This document shows positions 1 to 6,677 of a stretch of 7,966 nt of DNA, one piece after another (the first letter of the stretch is position 1; each line of letters starts with the position of its first letter). The notes under the pieces were generated by a model. The model made no database searches and had not been told where the DNA came from. It saw nothing but the letters and a program-made list of their open reading frames with translations. The position numbers were made by a program, and so were the translations under genes. This DNA is from Microcaldota archaeon. Lineage in GTDB: Archaea > Micrarchaeota > Micrarchaeia > Anstonellales > Bilamarchaeaceae. The stretch lies in assembly GCA_026992595.1 (NCBI GenBank), contig JALWZW010000002.1:21414-29379 (forward strand), given 5' to 3'.

Positions 1-2377
1 TTCCTTTATTGATGTTTCCAAAAGTATCGTCAACCTCTTTCCCAACCTCTCCTTTCATAATATTTCCAGATTTATCTGGCTGGCCTTTTTTAACAGCTGG
101 ATAATTATCATACATTCCCTTAATATCCATCGCAGTGCTTATAGTATCACTTGCCTTCTTAGCCGTCTTTATCAAATTAATGACTTTTTTAACCTTCTCT
201 GCAAGAGTCATTCCTTTTAAAACAGCGCCGAAAGAGGATTCAGCAACAGTACCTGCCAGCCCTTCTAAAGTAGCGCGCCTAACCTCAAAATCATAAGTTA
301 TCTTTTCCACAATAAGAATGTAATTTATAAAGTAAGTTATAACAGGAGTTATTTTGATCCATTCACAACAATTACCCTCGCGGTCTTTAGGGACTGCTTT
401 TAAGTAAGGCGCTCCCTTCTTGACTTTTGTTCCTGTTGTTTTGAGCGGTATTTCCTCTTCTTCTATAGTAGCACCATCCCCTCTTTCAGCCCTCTCCTTG
501 AGCCGCCAGGGCATCAATTCTCTTGTAACCACCCAACCAAAGAAAGAAAGATAGGTTCCGCCTCCTGCCTTAATTTCATTCAACTTTTTGAGAGGGTCTT
601 TGTTATACTCCTGCACCACTTTTTTAAGTTGGTCATCCTGCGCCAACATAGTTTCTACAGGTGGGAAAGGAACACATTTCCTAGAACGGTCAATTTCAGG
701 AACTGGCTCATCCACATCGCTACATTCATCTGTTGCCTTTTTCCTACATTCACTCAATGCCTGCCTCCTCAACTCCTCCACTTCCCTATCCAACTGCTTC
801 TTTCTCTCCAACGCCTCTTGATATTCTTTATAAGCGCGTTTCCACTGGTTGAAAACTCCGGGCTTATTGGCAGCGCTTGCCTTTTGATAGGCATCATAAA
901 GGCGGTTTGCCTCGCTTATTTTAGGGAGAAGTTGAGAGTTGTGGAAGTTCTTGGCTTCCGTAAATTTATCACAATAAGCACTTTTAGCCATACAACTGCT
1001 GCACGCTTCTTCAGCACACTTCCCCCATTTGCTGGAAGTATCATAACCACACTTTTTAATGCAAGAACCTGTAGCCACTCTTTCCGGCTTTATTCTCACC
1101 GGCTTAGAGGGTTCTTTTTCCCCATCTCCTCCTTCGCCTCCCTCTCCTTCACCATCAGGCCCCGGCCCTCCTTTGGGCCCGTAAGGGTCCCCGGGCAACG
1201 GCTCTCCTTCAGGAGGTAAATCAATGGTGGGGGGAACAATGATAGGTCCAGGTTCCTCTTCCACTTCTTCCTCAACAGGCCTTGGGAGGAAATAATCTTC
1301 TGTTTCCCCTATCTCAAATTCCCCTCTCCCAGTATAATTCTCAATCCGCTCGCCAGTAAGCGTTATCCTTATCCATCGCTCATAAGGGAGTTGGGGGAGA
1401 ACATAAAGGACGCTTTCTCCCTTCTCCAACTCAAATTCTACATTCCTTACCACCCAATCATCAGGGCTATCCCACACCCTGCAACCATCAGAAAGATTAT
1501 AATCAATAAGGACATTGAGGTAAAGCTTTCCAGAATGATTATAATTGGTTATTTTAAGAATGTTTGAAATCCTTCCATTTATAACCTGCAATCCATCATC
1601 CTTATCCCTATCCACAAGCTGAGGGGAAGGTTCCTCTGTAACAGCATCCCCCAACCATGCTTTAGAAATATCTATGTGACGCGCGCCGTCTTTAGAAGGA
1701 GAGACAGGATAGCCGCATTGGGGCTCATTAGGGCTTTCTGCAGCATCCCCAAAATCCCACTTATCTTCCTCCTCTTTTTCACCCTCTTTTAAATTCAAAG
1801 TATATATAGCAAAAGGCGGGAATTTAGGTTGCTCTCCTTCCCCGCCCTTTTTAGCAAATGCCACATAATCATCTAAGGTCTTTTTTATTTTGTCTAAATC
1901 CTCTTTTTTAAAGCAACCATAAAGCTTTGTAATATTCCTCCCCAAAACCTCCCCATCATCTAAAATATCCTGCGCCTTCCTTAAACCGAACAACTCCTCA
2001 TAACTTTTATACCTATTATTCTCGTAATAAGCCAAAAGCGAGAGAGAGGAGAAAACATCAATATCCACTTCATCTGTGCTGTTCTCATTAGATTCAGAAA
2101 ACTGCCTTAACTCAATGCGCTTTAGATTTTTATAAAGTTGCTCTGCGTTCTCCTCATATTCAGGGGTAGCGCCCATGCAGTACCAACCATCTAAAGCATC
2201 CTGCGCGCTAGGGGGCAAATTCTTATACCAAACTACCTCAGCGCTTGCCTTTTCCACTTTTATATTAAGCGGTTGGGCGCCTGCCTGTGCCAAATCCTCT
2301 GGAGAAACGCCTGGAGGTAGCGCAGTGCATCCAAAAAGAAAGAGAAAAACCAAAAGAAAAATTCTCCTTACCGCCAT
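1..2377 (-). CDS. Secreted lipoprotein-like surface protein with a GEVED-type domain (C-terminus beyond window)
   Basis: The frame is open from an ATG at 2377 to the window edge: 792 codons without a stop. The N-terminus has two arginines, a hydrophobic stretch (residues 6-16) and a lipobox-like LFGC with Cys17, so the protein is probably exported and lipid-anchored. Residues 40-200 are mostly helical and unrecognised. Residues 208-364 match the GEVED-type domain in order: DFGDA (208-212), GARH (231-234), WLGDAV (241-246), DRDKDDG (256-262), LYLNVLIDYN (285-294) and terminal GETEDYF (357-363). An acidic Pro/Gly-rich linker (365-425) follows, then six cysteines at 439-469, a charged coiled-coil-like helix (about 483-546) and a weak hydrophobic segment (675-690). 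N-glycosylation sequons lie at N99, N148, N280, N294 and N347. No adhesive or enzymatic function can be assigned; a cell-surface role is inferred. GCGC content resembles its neighbours, so recent transfer is not evident. Confidence 0.85.
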   Translation of the reverse strand, partial: MAVRRIFLLVFLFLFGCTALPPGVSPEDLAQAGAQPLNIKVEKASAEVVWYKNLPPSAQDALDGWYCMGATPEYEENAEQLYKNLKRIELRQFSESNENSTDEVDIDVFSSLSLLAYYENNRYKSYEELFGLRKAQDILDDGEVLGRNITKLYGCFKKEDLDKIKKTLDDYVAFAKKGGEGEQPKFPPFAIYTLNLKEGEKEEEDKWDFGDAAESPNEPQCGYPVSPSKDGARHIDISKAWLGDAVTEEPSPQLVDRDKDDGLQVINGRISNILKITNYNHSGKLYLNVLIDYNLSDGCRVWDSPDDWVVRNVEFELEKGESVLYVLPQLPYERWIRITLTGERIENYTGRGEFEIGETEDYFLPRPVEEEVEEEPGPIIVPPTIDLPPEGEPLPGDPYGPKGGPGPDGEGEGGEGGDGEKEPSKPVRIKPERVATGSCIKKCGYDTSSKWGKCAEEACSSCMAKSAYCDKFTEAKNFHNSQLLPKISEANRLYDAYQKASAANKPGVFNQWKRAYKEYQEALERKKQLDREVEELRRQALSECRKKATDECSDVDEPVPEIDRSRKCVPFPPVETMLAQDDQLKKVVQEYNKDPLKKLNEIKAGGGTYLSFFGWVVTRELMPWRLKERAERGDGATIEEEEIPLKTTGTKVKKGAPYLKAVPKDREGNCCEWIKITPVITYFINYILIVEKITYDFEVRRATLEGLAGTVAESSFGAVLKGMTLAEKVKKVINLIKTAKKASDTISTAMDIKGMYDNYPAVKKGQPDKSGNIMKGEVGKEVDDTFGNINKG

Positions 2378-2396
2378 TAATGGTAAATCAAAACAC

Positions 2397-2414
2397 AAAT
2401 ATAAAAATATTGCG
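2397..2414 (-). promoter_or_regulatory. TATA-box/BRE-like promoter of the leftward surface-protein gene
   Basis: Read leftward, an AT-rich TTTTTATATTT element lies 21-31 bases upstream of the ATG at 2377, preceded by CGCAAT, which partly matches the archaeal BRE. In archaea the TATA box is centred about 26 bases before the transcription start, so the transcript would begin at or next to the start codon (leaderless). There is no Shine-Dalgarno sequence just before this ATG, which agrees. The element is inferred from composition and spacing only. Confidence 0.55.
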
Positions 2415-2434
2415 GCAATAAGGCGCAAGGAGGA

Positions 2435-2450
2435 GGAAAAACTTTTAACT
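2435..2450 (+). promoter_or_regulatory. BRE/TATA-like promoter of the rightward gene run
   Basis: GGAAAA at 2435-2440 fits the BRE pattern RNWAAW and is followed directly by the TATA-like ACTTTTAA at 2441-2448. The TATA-like element is centred 25-26 bases before the bcp ATG at 2470, again implying a leaderless transcript. The GGAGG at 2432-2436 is too far (over 30 bases) from that ATG to act as its ribosome binding site. The AT-rich stretch at 2397-2410 could be an alternative TATA box giving a leader of about 40 bases. Confidence 0.5.
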
Positions 2451-2469
2451 TCAAAAGAGAATAAGAAGC

Positions 2470-2937
2470 ATGGAAAAGGGCATTCCAGAAGTGGTGCTAG
2501 AAGACGGGGAAGGGAAGAGATGGAACACAAAAAATTTAGCGCATAAAACGGTGGTGGTTTATTTTTACCCTAAAGATGATACGCCCGGCTGCACTGTAGA
2601 GGCAAAGGAATTTACAGAACTTTTACCAGAATTTGAGAAAATGGGGGTGCTGGTTGTAGGAGTAAGTCCAGATAGCTGCCAATCACACCAAAAATTCGCT
2701 CTTAAACATAACCTAAAAGTAACGCTTCTTTCAGACCCAGAAAAAAAACTTATAAAAGCGTTTGGGGTATGGGGCAAAAAGAGAATGTATGGGAAGGAAT
2801 ATGAAGGGGTTATAAGAAGTACATTCCTGATAGAAAACGGAAAGATAGTGAAGGAATGGCGAGCGGTTAGCCCTAAAGGGCATGCAAAAGAAGTTTTAGA
2901 ATATATAAAGAGCAGGAGAAATAAAGGGGGAAAATGA
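2470..2937 (+). CDS. bcp: Peroxiredoxin, Bcp/PrxQ family
   Basis: This 155-residue protein has the normal length for the family, a cytoplasmic thiol peroxidase that reduces H2O2 and organic hydroperoxides. The peroxidatic site is clear: P34-KDD-T38-PG-C41, the PxxxTxxC pattern, followed by TVEA. Arg116 in IRSTFLI is the active-site arginine that activates the cysteine, and LLSDPEK (86-92) is a family signature. The classical resolving cysteine five residues after the peroxidatic one is Lys46 here. The only other cysteine is Cys70, in SPDSCQSHQKF, so the enzyme is either 1-Cys or uses Cys70. The ATG at 2470 has no nearby ribosome binding site but fits a leaderless start. It is first in the run, and its TGA stop overlaps the next ATG (ATGA at 2934-2937). 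Confidence 0.95.
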   Translation: MEKGIPEVVLEDGEGKRWNTKNLAHKTVVVYFYPKDDTPGCTVEAKEFTELLPEFEKMGVLVVGVSPDSCQSHQKFALKHNLKVTLLSDPEKKLIKAFGVWGKKRMYGKEYEGVIRSTFLIENGKIVKEWRAVSPKGHAKEVLEYIKSRRNKGGK

Positions 2938-3455
2938 GAATCTATACAAGAAGGGGAGATAAAGGAGAAACAGAGATTATAGGAAGAAGGGTTGGGAAGG
3001 AGGAGGAAGTGGTGGAAAGTTATGGGAGCGTAGATGAATTAAACGCCTTTTTAGGGTGGGTAAGGTCGCTTTCCAAAGAAAGGGGAGAAAAAGAAGTGGT
3101 GGAAAGAATACAAAGAGATTTGTTGGTAATAGGCGCGGAGTTGGCAGGTGATAGGACGCATAAAATAAAGAGAGAGGACATAAGATATTTGGAAAAGGAA
3201 ATAGATAAAAGGGAGAGAAAATTGCCTCCGCTGCATGCATTTATATTGCCAGGGGGTGATGAGATAGCAAGCGCATTCCACATAGCCAGAACGGTATGCA
3301 GAAGGGCGGAAAGGCGGGTGGTGGCTTTAAGCAAGAAAAAAGCAATAAACAAAAACATTATCGCTTACCTCAACAGATTAAGCGACCTCCTGTTTATTAT
3401 GGCGCGCTACCACAACTTTAAAGAAGGAGTGAGGGAGGAAGAATGGAAGGGCTGA
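2934..3455 (+). CDS. pduO: Cob(I)alamin adenosyltransferase, PduO type
   Basis: The 173-residue protein transfers the adenosyl group of ATP to cob(I)alamin, making adenosylcobalamin in the cytoplasm. Family motifs occur in order: the N-terminal ATP loop YTRRGDKGETEIIG (4-17), YGSVDELNAFLG (30-41), FILPGG (103-108), the arginine-rich helix ARTVCRRAER (118-127) and YLNRLSDLLF (145-154), with the conserved Asn147, Arg148 and Asp151. Length and order are those of a complete single-domain enzyme. The ATG at 2934 is preceded by a purine-rich AAAGGGGG sequence and overlaps the bcp stop; the 3' end overlaps the next gene by 13 bases, so translational coupling is likely. No cobalamin-dependent enzyme is visible here. 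B12-dependent ribonucleotide reductase or a mutase are possible users, but that is inference. Confidence 0.94.
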   Translation: MRIYTRRGDKGETEIIGRRVGKEEEVVESYGSVDELNAFLGWVRSLSKERGEKEVVERIQRDLLVIGAELAGDRTHKIKREDIRYLEKEIDKRERKLPPLHAFILPGGDEIASAFHIARTVCRRAERRVVALSKKKAINKNIIAYLNRLSDLLFIMARYHNFKEGVREEEWKG

Positions 3456-4024
3456 GGAAAGCGCTCAAAGAGGCGCGCAGCATTGTGGAAGAGAGGAAAA
3501 GAATGTTTATGAAGAAAAAAGATGAAGAGGCGCTGTTTAGTGAATTGTGCTTTGCCATATTGGCAGCAAACTATAATGCAGAAAAGGCATGGGAGATACA
3601 GAGAAAGGTGAATTTTTTAGCGCTAAAGGAAGAGGAGATAGAGGAGGAATTGAGAAAAAGAGGGTATCGCTTTCCAAAAACGCGCGCCCGATACATCGCG
3701 CACGCCAAAAGCCACATCCCTCTTATAAAAAAAGCGGTAAAGGAAAAAGACAGGGGAGCGCTTTTGGAGATAAAAGGAGTGGGGCTAAAAGTGGCGAGCC
3801 ATTTTTTAAGGAATTGTGGGGTGTTTGATTATGCGATATTGGATTACCATATATTGGACAGAATGGAAAAAATGAAATGGTGCAAAAAGCCCCGCACCTT
3901 AACAGCCAAAAAATATCTAGAAATAGAAAAAGTGTTTGTAGAGAGGGCGAAAGAAGTGGGGTTGGAGCCAGGTATTCTTGACCTTTATATATGGTATTTA
4001 GAAACAGGGAAGGTGGTAAAATAA
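3443..4024 (+). CDS. ogg: 8-oxoguanine DNA glycosylase/AP lyase, Ogg2 type
   Basis: A 193-residue enzyme of the helix-hairpin-helix glycosylase superfamily that removes 8-oxoguanine from DNA and nicks the abasic site. The hairpin and catalytic helix IKGVGLKVASHFLRN (110-124) carry Lys116, the Schiff-base nucleophile, and the catalytic Asp134 lies 18 residues on in AILDYHIL, the spacing I recall for archaeal Ogg2. The C-terminal LDLYIWYLETGKVVK is typical, including the final lysine (Lys193), which in Ogg2 enzymes helps recognise the oxidised base. The ATG at 3443 follows GGGAGG at 3433-3438. There is no iron-sulphur cysteine set, which argues against an Nth/MutY relative. It overlaps the adenosyltransferase gene by 13 bases and meets the polymerase gene at 3991-4024. 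Confidence 0.93.
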   Translation: MEGLRKALKEARSIVEERKRMFMKKKDEEALFSELCFAILAANYNAEKAWEIQRKVNFLALKEEEIEEELRKRGYRFPKTRARYIAHAKSHIPLIKKAVKEKDRGALLEIKGVGLKVASHFLRNCGVFDYAILDYHILDRMEKMKWCKKPRTLTAKKYLEIEKVFVERAKEVGLEPGILDLYIWYLETGKVVK

Positions 4025-6375
4025 TAAGGAAAGGGTGGCTTTTAGATGTGGGATATACAGTAAAAGGAGAGCAGACATACATAACGCTAATAGTAAAAGG
4101 AAAAAAAACAGCCAAACTGCTTTTCCCTTATGACCCCTACTTTTATGTAGATGCGCCAGAGGAAAAGGCAGAAGAACTTAAGGAGGTAAAGGTGGTGAGA
4201 AAAGAAGAGGAGATAAAGGTAAAGAGGACAGAGATAGTTGAGAAAAAGATATGGGGAAAAATGCGTAAATTAATAAAAGTGGTGTGCTACAGGCCTCCGC
4301 ATGTACCCCACCTCAAAGCGCACATCCCTTACCCTTGCTATGAGTACAGCATACCTTTTGCAAGAAGATTTATGTATGACCTCCAACTTTCCCCCTTTGA
4401 CATCATAAAATATGAAAGAAAGGGTCCTTTAATTACCAAAATAATGGGAATAGAAAGGGCAGAAAGCAAAAAATCCCCCGCCCTTTCAAAAATGGCGTTT
4501 GATATAGAAGTTCTCAATCCAATGGGAACGCCCAGGGAAAAAGAAGACCCAATAATTATGATAAGTTATAGAAGCGATAAAGAGAAGGGCGTGCTCACAT
4601 TCAAAGGAGATGGCGCATGTAGGGATGAGAAAGAGATGTTAGAACATTTTGATAAAAAGATAAAAGACGAAAACCCAGATATATTAATAGGATATAATTC
4701 ATCCCTTTTTGACCTGCCATATTTGAAAGCGCGGGCTGAGAAGCTAAAGGCACAGTTTAATTTAGCGCGATTTGGAGGGAAGATGAGGGCGGTGCAAAAG
4801 GGGTTGGTGCATGGATATGAGATAAAGGGGCGCGTTCATGTAGATATGTACCCTATCTTGCGGCTTTTTGGCTATATTGGAGTTATAAAAGCGGAGAACT
4901 ATACTTTGGACGCAGTGTCAGAAAGCGTTTTAGGAGAGCACAAAATAGACATAGGGGGGTGGGAGAGAATAAATGAATTGTGGGAAAAGGGAGAGGTTGG
5001 GAAGATTGCTGAATATTGCCTCAAAGATGCAGAATTAACCTATCGCTTGGCAGAAAAGTTCCTACCCTTAGAGATAGAATTGGCGCAAACCTCAAAACTC
5101 CCGCTTTTCCAAACCACCCTTTCCACAACCGGCCAGATGGTAGAAAGTCTTCTTATGTTTCATGCGCAGAGGAGGGGGGAGATAATACCGCCAAGACCTA
5201 CTTCAGCAGAGGTTGCAGAAAGGATAGCGCGCCCCATCAAAGGCGCGTTTGTAAAACTACCAGAGCCCGGGATTTACAGCAACATAGCGGTGCTGGACTT
5301 TAGGGGGCTGTACCCTTCCATAATTATTTCCTACAACATAGACCCAGCTACTATAAGCGAAAGCGGGGAGCACAAAGCGCCTAAAGGGACCACATTCAAA
5401 AAGGCGCCTAAAGGGTTAATACCTGAGGTCTTGGAAGGGTTATTAGATAAAAGGGCAAAGATAAAGAGGGCGCTAAAAGAGATGGATAAAGATAGTGAAG
5501 AGTATAAAGTGCTAAGTGCGAGAAGTCAGGCGCTAAAAATACTTGCAAACAGTTTTTACGGCTATTTGGGGTACGCAAGGTCAAGATGGTATTCGCGGCA
5601 ATGCGCAGAAAGCGTTACTGCATGGGGAAGAAAGCACATAAACGATACTATCCAGAAGGCAGAGGAGAAAGGGTTTAAAGTGCTCTATGCAGACACCGAT
5701 TCTGTGTTTTTAATATACGAAGATAAAGAGAAGGTAATAGAATTTATGAATGAAGTGAACAAAGCGCTCCCTGAGAAAATGGAGTTGGAGTTGGAAGGGT
5801 TCTATGTGAGAGGGGTGTTTGTAAGCAAAAAAAGCGAAGAAAAGGGCGCTAAAAAGAAGTATGCGCTGTTGGGAGAGGACGGAAGGATAAAGATAAGAGG
5901 GTTTGAATTGGTGCGTAGAGATTGGTCAGAAATAGCAAAAGAAACGCAAAAAAGGGTGTTGGAGATAATACTTAAGGAAGGGAGCAAAGAAAAGGCGGCA
6001 AAAGTGGTGAGAGAGACCATAAAAGCGCTTAAAGAAGGGAAGATTGAATTAGAAAAATTAGCAATAAAGACCCAACTTAAAAAAGAGCCAGAAAAATATG
6101 AGGTAAAGAGCCCTGAATTAGAAGCAGCGCTAAAGTTAAGGGAAAAAGGGCTTCAGGTAGGGAAAGGGGCGATTATCTCTTATGTGATAGGAAGAAGAGG
6201 CACATCTATTTCAGAAAAGGCCACCCCTTTAGAATTAGCACAAGATTATGACGCAGATTATTACATAAATAACCAAATCCTCCCCGCAGTAATGAAAATA
6301 ATGAAAGAATTAGGGTATGATGAATATACATTGATACACGGAGGAAAGCAGCAAAGTTTGGAGGAATTCTTTTAA
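3991..6375 (+). CDS. polB: Family B DNA polymerase with 3'-5' exonuclease
   Basis: From ATG 3991 the protein has 794 residues, the usual archaeal PolB size. Proofreading motifs are intact: Exo I FDIEV (Asp171, Glu173), Exo II YNSSLFD (235-241) and Exo III YCLKD (342-346). So are the polymerase motifs: A DFRGLYPSI (Asp436), B KILANSFYG (516-524) and C YADTDS (Asp568, Asp570), followed by KKKYALL (621-627). Residues matching the uracil-sensing pocket of archaeal PolB are present: Tyr22, Pro49, Pro102/Val105 and Phe123. The last eight residues, QQSLEEFF, form a PCNA-interacting box, so it probably works with the sliding clamp in replication or repair. Motifs A, B and C are uninterrupted, so there is no intein. 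The true start is uncertain: ATG 3991 lies inside ogg without a ribosome binding site, while ATA 4021 has one and would give about 784 residues. Confidence 0.97.
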   Translation: MVFRNREGGKIIRKGWLLDVGYTVKGEQTYITLIVKGKKTAKLLFPYDPYFYVDAPEEKAEELKEVKVVRKEEEIKVKRTEIVEKKIWGKMRKLIKVVCYRPPHVPHLKAHIPYPCYEYSIPFARRFMYDLQLSPFDIIKYERKGPLITKIMGIERAESKKSPALSKMAFDIEVLNPMGTPREKEDPIIMISYRSDKEKGVLTFKGDGACRDEKEMLEHFDKKIKDENPDILIGYNSSLFDLPYLKARAEKLKAQFNLARFGGKMRAVQKGLVHGYEIKGRVHVDMYPILRLFGYIGVIKAENYTLDAVSESVLGEHKIDIGGWERINELWEKGEVGKIAEYCLKDAELTYRLAEKFLPLEIELAQTSKLPLFQTTLSTTGQMVESLLMFHAQRRGEIIPPRPTSAEVAERIARPIKGAFVKLPEPGIYSNIAVLDFRGLYPSIIISYNIDPATISESGEHKAPKGTTFKKAPKGLIPEVLEGLLDKRAKIKRALKEMDKDSEEYKVLSARSQALKILANSFYGYLGYARSRWYSRQCAESVTAWGRKHINDTIQKAEEKGFKVLYADTDSVFLIYEDKEKVIEFMNEVNKALPEKMELELEGFYVRGVFVSKKSEEKGAKKKYALLGEDGRIKIRGFELVRRDWSEIAKETQKRVLEIILKEGSKEKAAKVVRETIKALKEGKIELEKLAIKTQLKKEPEKYEVKSPELEAALKLREKGLQVGKGAIISYVIGRRGTSISEKATPLELAQDYDADYYINNQILPAVMKIMKELGYDEYTLIHGGKQQSLEEFF
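4010..4017 (+). promoter_or_regulatory. Shine-Dalgarno-like sequence pointing to a polB start near 4021
   Basis: AAGGTGGT, whose AGGTG (4011-4015) pairs with the archaeal 16S rRNA tail, lies five bases before the in-frame ATA at 4021 and eight before the ATA at 4024. The upstream ATG at 3991 has no such sequence at a useful distance. Starting at 4021 would give an N-terminus beginning (M)IRKGWLLDVGY, close to what archaeal PolB proteins usually have. The site therefore bears on the start choice, but a non-standard start codon would be needed. Confidence 0.45.
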
Positions 6376-6395
6376 AAGATAAACAACACTATCTT
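6376..6395 (+). repeat. Small inverted repeat in the polB-downstream gap
   Basis: AAGATA at 6376-6381 and TATCTT at 6390-6395 are perfect 6-base complements around an 8-base loop, and together they fill the whole gap between the polB stop and the next ATG. The stem is AT-rich with one G-C pair, so it would be weak as RNA. There is no T-tract, so it does not look like a terminator. It may be chance, or a small protein-binding or translation-control site. Confidence 0.35.
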
Positions 6396-6677
6396 ATGAT
6401 GCTCAAGAGAAAAAGCATAAGGGAAAGGTTCAACCAATGGTTAGAGGAGATATTTAGCAAAGGGAGGGAGTTTAAGCCAGAAACTATAGAGGAATTAGAA
6501 GAAATTGCGCTTAGAGAGAGGATCTATAGCAAGGTAGAGAGAGGAGAGGAAAGCGGGCTATTGAGAATAGCGGCCAGCGCACGGAGGGAGGCGGAAGAAC
6601 TTAGACAGATGTTGAACAGCGCCAAAAGCAAGAAAGAGTTGAACCTACGAGCATGGGTGGAGGGAAAAAATGCTTGA
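6396..6677 (+). CDS. Small charged helical protein of unknown function
   Basis: I do not recognise this 93-residue protein. It is rich in Glu, Arg and Lys, has no cysteine and no membrane segment or signal peptide, and looks almost wholly helical, with heptad-like stretches at 29-48 (ETIEELEEIALRERIYSKVE) and 56-79. A cytoplasmic protein- or nucleic-acid-binding role is possible but unsupported. There are two adjacent ATGs (6396 and 6399), so the start could be one codon later; neither has a clear Shine-Dalgarno sequence. It begins 20 bases after polB and its end overlaps the next gene by 8 bases. Codon use matches polB, and its place in the close-packed run supports a real gene. Confidence 0.72.
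   Translation: MMLKRKSIRERFNQWLEEIFSKGREFKPETIEELEEIALRERIYSKVERGEESGLLRIAASARREAEELRQMLNSAKSKKELNLRAWVEGKNA

Noticed and set aside
588..1219. Rightward open frames within the first 2.3 kb (588-821 and 629-1219)
   Set aside because: They lie antisense to a 792-codon continuous frame with signal peptide and recognisable domain motifs, and their translations show no family features.
2425..2437. AAGGAGGAGG as a ribosome binding site for bcp
   Set aside because: It is over 30 bases from the ATG at 2470 and overlaps the likely BRE, so it is probably not transcribed.
2175..2546. Rightward frame spanning the divergent gap into bcp
   Set aside because: It runs across the promoter region and out of frame into bcp; the product is low-complexity Lys/Arg text without homology signals.
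2977..4115. Several leftward frames opposite pduO, ogg and the start of polB
   Set aside because: They mirror well-supported rightward genes; the purine-rich coding strand makes its complement poor in stops and rich in Phe, Pro, Ser and Leu.
5280..5720. Possible intein in polB
   Set aside because: Motifs A, B and C, the usual archaeal insertion points, are intact and the protein has normal length.
6376..6395. Inverted repeat as a transcription terminator of polB
   Set aside because: Weak AT stem, no T-tract, and genes continue in the same direction without a gap.
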